Under the pieces are notes generated by a model. That model saw only the letters and a list, made by a program, of their open reading frames with translations. It was not told the DNA's origin and did not search any database. From contig JAGHRT010000011.1 in the NCBI GenBank assembly GCA_018066245.1, forward strand, positions 1 through 48,073: a stretch of DNA of 48,073 nucleotides, written 5' to 3'. The translations under genes were made by a program, and so were the position numbers. Origin of the DNA: Candidatus Equimonas faecalis. Lineage in GTDB: Bacteria > Bacteroidota > Bacteroidia > Bacteroidales > Bacteroidaceae. Positions 1 to 8,233 of the stretch are shown here, piece by piece (the stretch's first letter is position 1; every line of letters starts with the position of its first letter).

Positions 1-195
1 ACTCTTGACGAAGCACTTGGCGTGAAAGCCTTGCAGTTCCGCTTCAATGATGAACCCGGCACGACGGGGATTAAAGCCCCCTCCAGCTCCTCCAAGGGGG
101 AGAATCCCGCAACCTATGACTTGAAGGGTATGCTCGTGAACGACGGCTACAGGGGCATCGTCGTCAGGAACGGCAAGAAGGCCTTAAAGAAGTGA
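1..195 (+). CDS. C-terminal end of a secreted or surface protein (partial)
   Basis: The frame is open from the first base to the TGA at 193-195, so only the last 64 residues are present. The visible end reads ATYDLKG, then GYRGIVVRNGKKALKK. This matches the C-terminal tail of many Prevotella secreted proteins (YDLxGR...GLYIxNGKKVxVK), also present on the sialidase at 25094-27805. Such tails are thought to act in export or anchoring, possibly through the type IX system; that role is inferred. A GC-rich imperfect palindrome (about 66-118) is translated in frame as the Ser/Lys-rich stretch before the tail. The function of the missing upstream part is unknown. Confidence 0.75.
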   Translation, partial: TLDEALGVKALQFRFNDEPGTTGIKAPSSSSKGENPATYDLKGMLVNDGYRGIVVRNGKKALKK

Positions 196-226
196 AGAGT
201 TAAACAGTGAACAGTGAAGAATAAAT

Positions 227-388
227 ATGAAAAAGACCTATATCACTCCCCTTGCCGACACCGTCGCCGCGCATCCTGCGCAGATGCTCTGCGGCAGCCT
301 TGACGGCTTGACAATAAACCTTGACGAAGGCGTATCGTCAGATGAAAACGCCTATTCCGGCAACGAAGGCTACGGCGACGCCTGGTAG
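227..388 (+). CDS. 53-residue MKKxYxxP-type miniprotein, function unknown
   Basis: An ATG at 227 opens 53 codons ending at TAG 386-388. The protein starts MKKTYITPLADTV, continues with QMLCGSLDG, and ends in an acidic Gly/Asp/Asn-rich tail closing with GYGDAW. The pattern (MKKxYxxP, a short hydrophobic stretch ending in ML-C/A-x-S, then a polar acidic tail) is one I recognise from many uncharacterised Bacteroidales miniproteins. It is not a good Sec signal peptide. It lies 31 bp downstream of the partial secreted-protein gene in the same direction, so the two may share a transcript. The single Cys at about residue 22 is notable. No function is claimed. Confidence 0.6.
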   Translation: MKKTYITPLADTVAAHPAQMLCGSLDGLTINLDEGVSSDENAYSGNEGYGDAW

Positions 389-1155
389 CCCTCGTCCGAC
401 ATAAAGGCAGAAGCGGATGCGTCCCAAGCAGGGGGAGTGTCCGCTTCTGTCAGTTATTTTATTCTATAGGTGTCCGGGAAAGCTTGAAAGTCCTGAAAGG
501 ACGGTATAACGGAGGGTAGGGCGTGAGCCCTACCTCACTCCAGCATCCTTTCCTTTGGGAGCACTGCAAGTGCGACACGTTTCAAGAAAAGTGGTAATTA
601 TATCGCACTTACAGCGCTCCCGTAAAGAATCAAACCCAAAAGATAGGGCTGATGCCCTATCCTCCAATCTGTCGCACCTTCGGTGCTTAGCCGCAGGGTC
701 GCAGGTGCGACAACCAATACTTTTCACCCTCTCATTGTTCACTCTCTCATTGTTTTGGTGCCAATGTTGTGGAAGGGAAAATGGGCTGAAGGCCCATTGG
801 TGTATAGCCCAGGGCAGAGCGACCGTAGGGAGCGCCGCCCTGGGTGTATGCACCTCTCTTTGTCCGCCGCAACGCGGCAATGCGTATGTCATCCTCCTTA
901 GGGCGGCGCGTCATCCTACTGTGTGAGTGTCTCCTACCTGCGGCGGCGCACCCTGCGGTCGCTCTGCCGCACGGTCGCAGGTGCGCCAACCAAAGCTTTT
1001 GACTCTCTCATTGTTCACTGTTCACGCTTTCACTGTTCACTCAAAAGCGGTCATTATGTCATTTGTCATTAAGGTCATTAAGGATTTCGGCAGGCAACGC
1101 CCCTTTGAAGCAAGGTAGTGTCTTTCAGGCACACAAGCAGGACAACATAACAAAG
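389..1155. other. Gene-free spacer rich in palindromes
   Basis: No credible gene is seen between the miniprotein and the galK terminator. Short open frames exist on both strands but consist of translated palindromes. The DNA holds the nested inverted repeats listed separately (557-987) and runs built on TTCACTGTTCAC and CTCTCATTGTTCACT, which look like slipped simple repeats. Confidence 0.7.
557..1029. repeat. Cluster of REP-like imperfect palindromes with a duplicated unit
   Basis: Several inverted repeats lie close together. 557-575 pairs with 603-621 (19 bp, two mismatches, core AAGTGCGA/TCGCACTT). GATAGGGC/GCCCTATC lies near 641-661. TGTCGCACC at 670-678 pairs with GGTGCGACA at 704-712. 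ATGGGC/GCCCAT lies near 781-798. AGCCCAGGGC pairs with GCCCTGGGTGT near 805-846. GGCGCACC at 945-952 pairs with GGTGCGCC at 980-987. The stretch GGTCGCAGGTGCG followed by CAACCAA and CTCTCATTGTTCACT occurs twice, near 698-745 and 974-1022, so part of the unit is duplicated about 280 bp apart. These resemble REP/BIME elements; no associated transposase is seen. Confidence 0.65.
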
Positions 1156-1187
1156 GAGGGCGTGTCAAAAGTAACTGACACGCCCTC
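1156..1187 (-). terminator. Terminator of the galactose operon
   Basis: A perfect 12-bp stem, GAGGGCGTGTCA at 1156-1167 with TGACACGCCCTC at 1176-1187, has an 8-base loop. Read on the minus strand it is followed by CCTTTGTT. It lies 46 bp beyond the galK stop, as expected for a factor-independent terminator. Confidence 0.75.
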
Positions 1188-1233
1188 ACTTGTCAAACGG
1201 ACAGGCCAAGATGCCTGCCTGCGGTGAATGGGA

Positions 1234-2394
1234 TTAGCAAAGCTTGCGGGCACCGTCGCCGATGACAACATCGATGACGATGGGCTTCTTGCCGAACTTC
1301 TGCTCAAACTTTTCTACAACGGCTTGCTTGAAGTGGGCTACGAGCTCGTCGGGGATGAGGTTGATGGTGCAGCCGCCGAAACCGCCGCCCATGATGCGGG
1401 AACCCGTTACGCCTTCCTCGCGGGCAATGTCGTTGAGGTAGTCGAGTTCTTCGCAGCTTACTTCATACTCCTTGGAGAGGCCGTAGTGGGTTTGATACAT
1501 CATCTCGCCTACGGTGTCGTAATCACCCTTTTCGAGGGCTTCGCAGACGGTGAGCACGCGTACCACCTCGCCGATGACATACTTGGCGCGGCTGTAGTCC
1601 TCGCTGGTTACCTCGCTCTTCACTTCCTCAAGCATCTCGTAGGTGGCGTCGCGGAGGCTGTCCACTTCGGGATGGTGGCGCTTGATGACTTCGGCCACGC
1701 GCTCGCAGGAGAGGCGACGGTCGTTGTAGGGGGAGCCTACGAGTTCGTGCTTCACGCAGCTGTTCACCAGCACGAGCTGGTAGCCTTTGGGATTCCAGGG
1801 GAAGTACTCAAATTCGCCGCTACGGCAGTCGAGGCGCATGAGGGAGCCTTTCTTGCCGTGGATGGAGGCGAACTGGTCCATGATGCCGCAGTTGCAGCCG
1901 AGGTACTTGTGCTCGGTGCGCTGTCCTACGCGGGCAAGCTCCATCTTTTCAATCTTATTCTCACCCCACAGGTCGTTGAGGGCGAAGGCATATACGCTTT
2001 CGAGTGCGGCGGAGGAACTCATGCCGGCACCGAGGGGCACGTCGCCGGAGAAGGCGGTGTTGAAGCCTTCAACGGGTACGCCGAGGGCCATCATCTCGCG
2101 GCATACGCCGAAGATGTAGCGTGCCCATGAGGCGGAGGGACCCTTCTCGTCGTCGAGGGAGAACTGTGCGCGGTCCTTGAGGTCGATGGAATAGGCATCA
2201 ACCATGCGGGTACCATTGGGCTTGATTTCGGCAATCATTCCCTGCTCTACGGCACCGGGGAATACGAAACCGTTGTTGTAGTCAGTGTGCTCACCGATGA
2301 GGTTGATACGGCCGGGGGAGGCATACACGCTGCCAGTAGTGCCGTCAAAGTGCTTGATGAAACGGCTGCGAACGTCGTCAATTGTAAGTTTCAT
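1234..2394 (-). CDS. galK: Galactokinase
   Basis: A 386-residue GHMP-family kinase that phosphorylates galactose to galactose 1-phosphate in the Leloir pathway. The sugar-binding signature GRINLIGEHTDYNNG is at about residues 28-42, the ATP-binding PLGAGMSSSAALE at about 120-132, and the C-terminal GSRIMGGGFGGC motif is complete. Length is normal for GalK. It is the last gene of a minus-strand operon after galM, a GxxExxY gene and a sugar permease, so galactose uptake, anomer conversion and phosphorylation are encoded together. The gap to the permease contains an octamer array and a hairpin that may tune galK expression. galT and galE are not in the window. Confidence 0.95.
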   Translation of the reverse strand: MKLTIDDVRSRFIKHFDGTTGSVYASPGRINLIGEHTDYNNGFVFPGAVEQGMIAEIKPNGTRMVDAYSIDLKDRAQFSLDDEKGPSASWARYIFGVCREMMALGVPVEGFNTAFSGDVPLGAGMSSSAALESVYAFALNDLWGENKIEKMELARVGQRTEHKYLGCNCGIMDQFASIHGKKGSLMRLDCRSGEFEYFPWNPKGYQLVLVNSCVKHELVGSPYNDRRLSCERVAEVIKRHHPEVDSLRDATYEMLEEVKSEVTSEDYSRAKYVIGEVVRVLTVCEALEKGDYDTVGEMMYQTHYGLSKEYEVSCEELDYLNDIAREEGVTGSRIMGGGFGGCTINLIPDELVAHFKQAVVEKFEQKFGKKPIVIDVVIGDGARKLC

Positions 2395-2403
2395 GATAGG
2401 AAT

Positions 2404-2485
2404 TGGAAATTTAGTAATTTAGGAAATTAGGGGAGAGGAATCGAGGATTCGAGAAATCGAGGAATCGGGAAAACTCCTCTCCCCT
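2404..2485. repeat. Octamer array and hairpin between the permease gene and galK
   Basis: From 2404 to 2475 nine 8-bp units lie in phase, for example TAGGAAAT, AGGAATCG, AGGATTCG, AGAAATCG, AGGAATCG. Overlapping this, AGGGGAGAGGA at 2429-2439 and TCCTCTCCCCT at 2475-2485 form a perfect 11-bp stem around a 35-base loop. In the mRNA this would be an intercistronic hairpin just before the galK start. Whether it is a processing site, an attenuator or only a repeat is unknown. Confidence 0.6.
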
Positions 2486-2495
2486 GGGTGAATTC

Positions 2496-3764
2496 TTATT
2501 CTTCGCGCTTGCTGACGCGGCTGCCGACGAGGGCATAGAACAGGATGTAGGCGGCGCAGAAGAGGACTACCCAGAAGCTATTCATGTAGCCGAAGATGTC
2601 AGCGGCATAACCCTGGATGGCCATCATAACGGCACAACCGAATACCATGGTCATAAAGATGCCGGATGCTATGGCGGTGTACTTGCCGAGGCCTTCAACG
2701 GCCATATTGAAGATGGCTCCCCACATCACGCTGGTGCAAAGGCCTACGAGCAGGAAACTGAAGATGCCGAGGCTTACGGGCTGCCAAATGACGCTCAAGT
2801 TGCCCCAATCGACACCGGGGAAATTAACCTGGACATCGGCAGGTGCATACATGCCGAAAAGTACGAGTATGATGGTAGCGGTGCTCACGGTAGTAATCAT
2901 GGCGCGGGCGCTGATCTTGTTGCCGATGGCAGCACCAACGAAACGGCCAATGAGCATCATGAACCAGTAAACAGCCACAATGAGACCTACCGTTGCAGCA
3001 GGTATGCCGTCGCCTACGAGCATGAGGTTTACAAAGTTAGGTACACCTACTTCAATACCCATGTAGAGGAAGATGGCCAGCGCACCGAGTGCGAAGTGGC
3101 GGTAGCTCATAGCGCCCTTGATGAGGTCCACGCGAACGGGAGCCTGCTCGGGTTCTTCAATCTTGGTGAAGCAGATTACGAGTTCGGCTACGATGAAAAT
3201 GGCGAGGGCTATTAAGAGAGCAGGAGTAGCATCGGCAATCTTGGCCTTGGTAGCATCGGCGATAAGAGCGCCCATGAGAATGTAGCAGCAAACGGCGGCA
3301 GAGCTGTTGAACACACCGCCAATCTGGATGAGCTGGTTACCCTTGTTGCCGCCACCGCCGAGGAGGTTGAGCATGGGGTTTACAACACAGTTGAGAATAC
3401 ACATGCAGAGACCTGCGATGAAAGCACCGATGAGGTAAACGGTGAAGACGAGGCCCAGATTTTCCTGAGCGTCAAGCAATCCACTGCACCACTGGATTAC
3501 AATGCCAATGATACCTACTGCAATGCCGATGAGGGCGGTCTTCTTGTAGCCGAACTTGGCGATGAGCATACCGGCGGGGATACCCATGACAAGGTAGGCG
3601 ATGAAGTTGCCGTAGTTGCCAATCTGAGCCAGCACATTGGAGATTTCTCCTTGGTTCTTGATGATGGTTGCCATAGGTGAGCACAGATTGGTCACGAAGG
3701 CAATCATTGCGAACAGGGCTATCATAACGATGATGGCGCCCCACTGTTTTGTTTGTTGTGACAT
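2496..3764 (-). CDS. Galactose/glucose MFS permease (FHS family)
   Basis: A 422-residue inner-membrane transporter of the major facilitator superfamily. The hydrophobic profile fits about twelve membrane segments, with AKFGYKKTALIG as the first cytoplasmic loop and a second charged loop near the middle (TKIEEPEQAPVRVDL). The FHS subfamily imports galactose, glucose or fucose with protons or sodium. Its place between galM and galK makes galactose the likely substrate; that is inferred from context. The ATG at 3764 has no competing upstream start. The C-terminus ends in a short charged SRVSKREE tail. Confidence 0.88.
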   Translation of the reverse strand: MSQQTKQWGAIIVMIALFAMIAFVTNLCSPMATIIKNQGEISNVLAQIGNYGNFIAYLVMGIPAGMLIAKFGYKKTALIGIAVGIIGIVIQWCSGLLDAQENLGLVFTVYLIGAFIAGLCMCILNCVVNPMLNLLGGGGNKGNQLIQIGGVFNSSAAVCCYILMGALIADATKAKIADATPALLIALAIFIVAELVICFTKIEEPEQAPVRVDLIKGAMSYRHFALGALAIFLYMGIEVGVPNFVNLMLVGDGIPAATVGLIVAVYWFMMLIGRFVGAAIGNKISARAMITTVSTATIILVLFGMYAPADVQVNFPGVDWGNLSVIWQPVSLGIFSFLLVGLCTSVMWGAIFNMAVEGLGKYTAIASGIFMTMVFGCAVMMAIQGYAADIFGYMNSFWVVLFCAAYILFYALVGSRVSKREE

Positions 3765-3830
3765 AGTGATTGAATGTTTAATGATTAATAGTTGTTATTT
3801 AGTGAGTTGTAGAATATATTGATTGAGGTT

Positions 3831-4046
3831 TTCTAGCCTACGGCGTTTTGATAATGATTTCTTCTGCGGAATCATAAGAATCATATTGTATCATTGTAAT
3901 CATTATGGCCAGCGCAGCGCCTACGGCGTTATGATGATTTTTAAGATTGCTTATGATTTATATGATTTTTCTGCGGAATCATAAGAATCATATTGTATCA
4001 TTGTAATCATTATGGCCAGCGCAGCGCCCCGGCGTTATGATGATTT
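3831..4046. repeat. Two and a half direct repeats of about 107 bp period
   Basis: A 79-bp unit at 3862-3940 (TTCTGCGGAATCATAAG, then TCATTATGGCCAGCGCAGCG, then GGCGTTATGATGATTT) recurs at 3969-4046 with only a one-base length change. A shortened copy of its right part (GCCTACGGCGTTTTGATAATG) lies at about 3835-3861. The second copy runs over the stop codon of the GxxExxY gene (4035-4037). AATCAT-rich sequence also flanks the other side of that gene (about 4477-4517). Confidence 0.8.
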
Positions 4047-4475
4047 GTGTGATTTTTTGTTTTTGGCGACGCGGCGAACGACTTGTGGTTCTTCACCAAA
4101 ATTGAGCAAGAGACCAACTTCGTAGTTCGTGGCTCGTAAATAGTTATACAACTGTCTTACATGGGCACTTGAGAGGGTCTTGCATGCCTTAAGCTCCAGA
4201 ATGATGGTGTCATTGACGATGATATCCGCTTTATATTGGCCTACAAGTTGGTCCTCAAAGTAAACATCAATGGGGTATTGTGCCTTGCAAGTGTATCCTT
4301 CTTTCATAAGGGCAAAGTATAACGCGTTTTGATATACCTGCTCCAGAAATCCGAATCCTAAAGTGTTGTAAACTTCATAATAGATTTTTATGATTCCTTC
4401 CGTCAGCTTTGAGTGGAGGTAGTTGATGTCGTAATCATTTAGCCAGTCTTCGTCCGTGTAATCGTTGCCTGTCAT
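4035..4475 (-). CDS. GxxExxY-family protein, PD-(D/E)xK nuclease-like
   Basis: A 146-residue protein with the family-defining motif GFLEQVY at residues 42-48. A nuclease-like core follows: Asp84 (YKADIIV), then Glu94-Leu-Lys96 in ILELKA, which resembles the D...ExK pattern of PD-(D/E)xK enzymes. The family is widespread in Bacteroidetes and its biological role is not established. Here it sits inside the galactose operon, between galM and the permease, in the same direction, flanked by AATCAT-rich direct repeats, with the last codons and stop inside a repeat copy. This suggests a small inserted cassette. A role in galactose use is unlikely. Confidence 0.85.
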   Translation of the reverse strand: MTGNDYTDEDWLNDYDINYLHSKLTEGIIKIYYEVYNTLGFGFLEQVYQNALYFALMKEGYTCKAQYPIDVYFEDQLVGQYKADIIVNDTIILELKACKTLSSAHVRQLYNYLRATNYEVGLLLNFGEEPQVVRRVAKNKKSHKSS

Positions 4476-4531
4476 AAAATCATAAAAATCATATCATCAT
4501 ATCATAGAAATCATCATAGCTTGCGCAACCA

Positions 4532-5617
4532 CTACTCCTTTACTCCGAACTTATAGATGGTCTTCTGGGTGTAAACCTCGCCGGGCTTGAGGACAACGGA
4601 GGGGAAGTGAGGCTTATTGGGGGAGTCGGGGAAGTGCTGGGCCTCGAAGCAGAGGGCACTGCGACGGGGGAAGGTGGCACCGTGCTGACCGCGGTAGCCG
4701 TCTGCCCAGTTGTCGGTGTAGAACTGTACGGCGGGCTCGGTGGTATAGACCTCCATGGTACGGCCGCTGACGGGCTCGGTAACGCGGGCGGCAAAGGCAA
4801 GGGCTTCTACCTCTTTTTTATTGACCACATAGCTGTGGTCGTAGCCGGCACCATAGCGGATCTGCTCGTTGTCGGCATCCCAGCGTTCGCCAACTTCGTG
4901 GGGCGTGCGGAAGTCGAAGGGAGTGCCTTCCACGCGGAGAATTTCGCCTGTCGGTATGTTCGTTTCATCGGTGGGCACATAGAAGTCGGCATTGATTTCT
5001 ACGATTTGCTTCTCGATGGAGGGGGTAGGATTGGCTATGCCCTGAAGTGAGAAGAAGCCGTGGTGGGTCATGTTGCACACGGTTTTCTTGTTGGTGTGGC
5101 CCTTATAGTCGATGATGAGCTCGTTGTCGTTGGTGAAGGTGAACATCACGTTCATCTGGAGCTCGCCGGGGAAGCCTTCTTCGTAGTAGGCGCTGGTGTA
5201 GCGCATCACTACGCAATGGTCGTTCACCTGTTCGGCATCCCATACGCGGGCATGGAAACCTGTGGGGCCTCCGTGGAGGTGGTTGGGGCCGTTGTTGATG
5301 GCGAGGTGGTAGTCCTTGCCGTTGAGCTGGAAGGTGCCGCGGCAGATGCGGTTGCCGTAGCGGCCCACGAGGGTGGAAAGGAAGGGCTCGGGGGAGGCGA
5401 TGCAGTCGTCGATGCAGTCGTGCCCTTGGATGACGTTGGCCATCTTACCGTCGCGGTCGGGTACCATAATGGCCACGATGCTGCCGCCATAGTTTGTGAC
5501 GGCCACTTCGCAGCCATTTTCATTTCTCAGGAAAAAGAGATCCACCTCTTTTCCATCTACAATCTTCTGGAAGTCAGCACGCTTCAAGCCGCTGACCGAT
5601 GCTACTGTGTTATCCAT
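4532..5617 (-). CDS. galM: Galactose mutarotase (aldose 1-epimerase)
   Basis: A 361-residue aldose 1-epimerase that interconverts beta- and alpha-D-galactose so that galactokinase can use the sugar. Family residues are visible: the first catalytic His in NHLHGG, a second His in MTHHGFFSLQG, the sugar-binding GYDHSYV, and the general-base Glu in CFEAQHFPDSPNKPHF. No signal peptide is seen, so it is probably cytoplasmic. It is the first gene of the gal operon. The 110-bp upstream gap is AT-rich and must hold the promoter, but no full TTTG/TANNTTTG pair is clear on the minus strand. Confidence 0.94.
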   Translation of the reverse strand: MDNTVASVSGLKRADFQKIVDGKEVDLFFLRNENGCEVAVTNYGGSIVAIMVPDRDGKMANVIQGHDCIDDCIASPEPFLSTLVGRYGNRICRGTFQLNGKDYHLAINNGPNHLHGGPTGFHARVWDAEQVNDHCVVMRYTSAYYEEGFPGELQMNVMFTFTNDNELIIDYKGHTNKKTVCNMTHHGFFSLQGIANPTPSIEKQIVEINADFYVPTDETNIPTGEILRVEGTPFDFRTPHEVGERWDADNEQIRYGAGYDHSYVVNKKEVEALAFAARVTEPVSGRTMEVYTTEPAVQFYTDNWADGYRGQHGATFPRRSALCFEAQHFPDSPNKPHFPSVVLKPGEVYTQKTIYKFGVKE

Positions 5618-5727
5618 ATTTTCGTTGAGTTTAGGAGTTATGGAAATGAATAGTTATGTTCAAGTAGCAAAATTGCAAATAATTTCCGAAAGCGCCAAAC
5701 TTCAACGCCTTTTTTTTCAGTTTTAGG

Positions 5728-6417
5728 TCATAAATAATAATCTTTGCACAGTTTTGCGTAGGTTTTGGAGCGTGTTCCGTCGTTATTAAGGAGTGTTATC
5801 TCACTTCTCTCGATGCTGGCGGCCTCTCCTTTGCGAAATTCCATGAGCACGCGGCGGGGAGGCTTTGCGTCTGTGGTTTTTACGCGCGTGATACGTGTGA
5901 GCGTGAGCCCCCGCCGATTGCATTCTTCGTGAAAGGCGGTTTCCGACCACGCAGGCAACACCACTTGCAACGTCCCCCCATCGGCCAGAAAACTATCGGC
6001 GCGATAGACAAAACTGTCGTAGGGCAAGAAAAAACTACTCCTGGACTTGGCTCGACTCTCCTTAGGGGAGAGCAAAGTCTCTGTGTGATAAGGCGGATTG
6101 CTCACCACGGCATCCACACGGAACGGTGGTTCGTAGGCCAGGAAGTCGGCCACGCTGAAAGCCACGTTGCGGAATGGTGAATTGGCGGCATTGTCAGTGG
6201 CCTGCTCCACTGAAGGCTCATCAATATCAATGCCGAGAATTTGGGCTTGGGGCGCACGCTGAGCCAGCATCAGGGCCACTACGCCGCTGCCGCAACCAAC
6301 CTCAAGAATGTGCCCGGTGGGAGGCAGTTGTGCCCATGCCCCCAAAAGGACGGCATCGGTGCCGACCTTCATGGAAGACCGGTCGTCGGCCACGGCAAAC
6401 TGCTTGAAACGAAACAT
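5728..6417 (-). CDS. tRNA1(Val) (adenine-N6)-methyltransferase, TrmN6/YfiC type
   Basis: A 229-residue class I SAM-dependent methyltransferase. Motif I is EVGCGSGVVALML, followed by an acidic motif II (GIDIDE), and the catalytic N6-adenine motif NPPY is in VVSNPPYHTE. The start MFRFKQFAV with VGTDAVLLGAWA is typical of TrmN6, which methylates A37 of tRNA-Val. Length fits the family. It lies downstream of the ABC exporter gene on the same strand, with a 70-bp gap. Confidence 0.88.
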   Translation of the reverse strand: MFRFKQFAVADDRSSMKVGTDAVLLGAWAQLPPTGHILEVGCGSGVVALMLAQRAPQAQILGIDIDEPSVEQATDNAANSPFRNVAFSVADFLAYEPPFRVDAVVSNPPYHTETLLSPKESRAKSRSSFFLPYDSFVYRADSFLADGGTLQVVLPAWSETAFHEECNRRGLTLTRITRVKTTDAKPPRRVLMEFRKGEAASIERSEITLLNNDGTRSKTYAKLCKDYYL

Positions 6418-6487
6418 GGATAATGGAAATGCAGAAAGCGCCGTATATGATACGCAATGTACAACGTCAGGCGCAGAAGCCTCGCCG

Positions 6488-8161
6488 TCAGATTCTGACG
6501 ACTTGCTTAGCGTAGGGCATAAGGGCTTCGCGGTGCGTTATATATATAATGGTGCGGTGGGGATAGGCAGCCAGGATATTGGTCATGGCCATAGTGGCCG
6601 TGTCGCTGTCCAACGAGGAAAAGGCCTCGTCGAGTATAAGTATGGGCGACTTGCGCAGGAGGGCACGTGCCAAACCTACACGCTGCGCCTGTCCTTCTGA
6701 CAAGCCGCCGCCACGCTCACCGCAGAGGCGGTCGAGGCCTTCGGGACTTTCGCGCACAAATCCTGCCTGCGCCATGTCCAAGGCTGCATACATTTCCTCG
6801 TCGGTGGCCTTGGGGTTGCCGAGGCGGAGGTTCTCGCGGATGCTGCCGCTCAGGAGGGTGTTGCCTTGAGGCACATAGCTGAAGAGATGGCGGGTGGATG
6901 CCCCAAGTCGGTAGGAGCCACCGCCCTCCGGCGTAGCAATGATCTTTCCCTTTGTGGGTTGCAACAAGCCCAGAAGGAGGCTGATCAATGTGGTCTTACC
7001 GCACCCGGTATGTCCCAGTATGGCGGTGATACTGCCTGGTTCAAAATCAACGCTGAAGTTGCGGAAGATTTCTTTTTCGGGGTCATCGCCTCTGGCTGCA
7101 TAGGCGAAAGAGATGTCCTGCACACTAAGTTGCACGCGCTGGTTCTCGTCATGGACAGGAGAGTCGTTGGGCTGCAACTGTATGTCCTCAAGCGGAAAAT
7201 CCTCCAGTTCCATGAGCCTTTCGGCAGCCGTGGCTGACGAAATGATGACGGGTATGAAGCGTGCCAGCGTGCGCACAGGTTGTTGCACCTGACCCACCAA
7301 CTGGACAAAAGCAATCAGGGCTCCGAAAGAAATGCGTCCCTGCTGCAAGCCATACACGCCCCAGAAAAAGGCAATGAGATAGCCTATGGCAAAAGCGGAG
7401 TTCATCAAGGCCAGCGAGGCACTGCTGTATTTGGTGCGATCCATCACCCGGGCACGCAACCAGGCATGGGCTTGCGCCAAGCGGCTGGATTGCAGGGATA
7501 TGCGTTCAAGCGTCTTGAGTATGAGAGTGTGCTGCAGGCTTTCCTGAATGATGCTCTGCACATTGCTTTCGGCATCGCGTACCTCGTGGCTTATGCGGCG
7601 CATCTTGTTGATATACAAACGACTGCAAAGGGCAAAGAAGGGAGCGATGGCCACCACCACAAGGGCCAGCGTCCTGTCCATATAGAAAAGAAGAATGAAA
7701 GCACCGACAAAGCGCATCAGCGTAGTGAAAAGCGTAGGTATATGCTCTGTGAGCAAAGCCATCACGTTGCTCACATCCTGTTCAAGCCGATTGACGAGGT
7801 GCCCCGTGTGGGTGTGACGGAGTTTCTGCCAGTCGGAACGCAACAGGCGCTCAAAAAAATGCTCCTGCATACGGTTCTGTCCGCGCACGCCAAGGATGGC
7901 ACGAATCCATCGGTTGGCAACGGTCATGCTGACCTGCACAAACACCACGCCCACCAGCATCAACATGACGTGCCAAAGCTGTAGGCCATGGCGCGAGCCC
8001 GATGTGGCAATATCGACGGCCACCTTCGTACACCAGACAAAGGCCAAATCTGTCAATACGACAATCATGCCGACAAGCGTATTGATGAAGGCTTGCGTGC
8101 GGTAGCCTTTCCATGTTTTCCACAGCCAGCGTGTGATGTTTCCGTAACTCTGTATCTGCAT
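6488..8161 (-). CDS. ABC exporter, fused membrane and ATPase domains
   Basis: A 557-residue half-transporter. The N-terminal half carries about six membrane helices typical of type IV (exporter-type) ABC proteins. The C-terminal half is a complete nucleotide-binding domain: Walker A GHTGCGKTTL, signature LSEGQAQR, Walker B ILILDEAFSSLD and H-loop ITHRE. All catalytic residues are present. It should act as a homodimer in the inner membrane. The substrate cannot be told from sequence; MsbA-like lipid or drug exporters are the nearest class. It follows nadK in the same direction after 72 bp. Confidence 0.88.
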   Translation of the reverse strand: MQIQSYGNITRWLWKTWKGYRTQAFINTLVGMIVVLTDLAFVWCTKVAVDIATSGSRHGLQLWHVMLMLVGVVFVQVSMTVANRWIRAILGVRGQNRMQEHFFERLLRSDWQKLRHTHTGHLVNRLEQDVSNVMALLTEHIPTLFTTLMRFVGAFILLFYMDRTLALVVVAIAPFFALCSRLYINKMRRISHEVRDAESNVQSIIQESLQHTLILKTLERISLQSSRLAQAHAWLRARVMDRTKYSSASLALMNSAFAIGYLIAFFWGVYGLQQGRISFGALIAFVQLVGQVQQPVRTLARFIPVIISSATAAERLMELEDFPLEDIQLQPNDSPVHDENQRVQLSVQDISFAYAARGDDPEKEIFRNFSVDFEPGSITAILGHTGCGKTTLISLLLGLLQPTKGKIIATPEGGGSYRLGASTRHLFSYVPQGNTLLSGSIRENLRLGNPKATDEEMYAALDMAQAGFVRESPEGLDRLCGERGGGLSEGQAQRVGLARALLRKSPILILDEAFSSLDSDTATMAMTNILAAYPHRTIIYITHREALMPYAKQVVRI

Positions 8162-8233
8162 AGCAAGAAGGTGTTTGGGGAGCGAAAGCCTGCCGAAAGG
8201 GCCAGGCGGTAGGGAAATAAAGATTGGGTGTTG

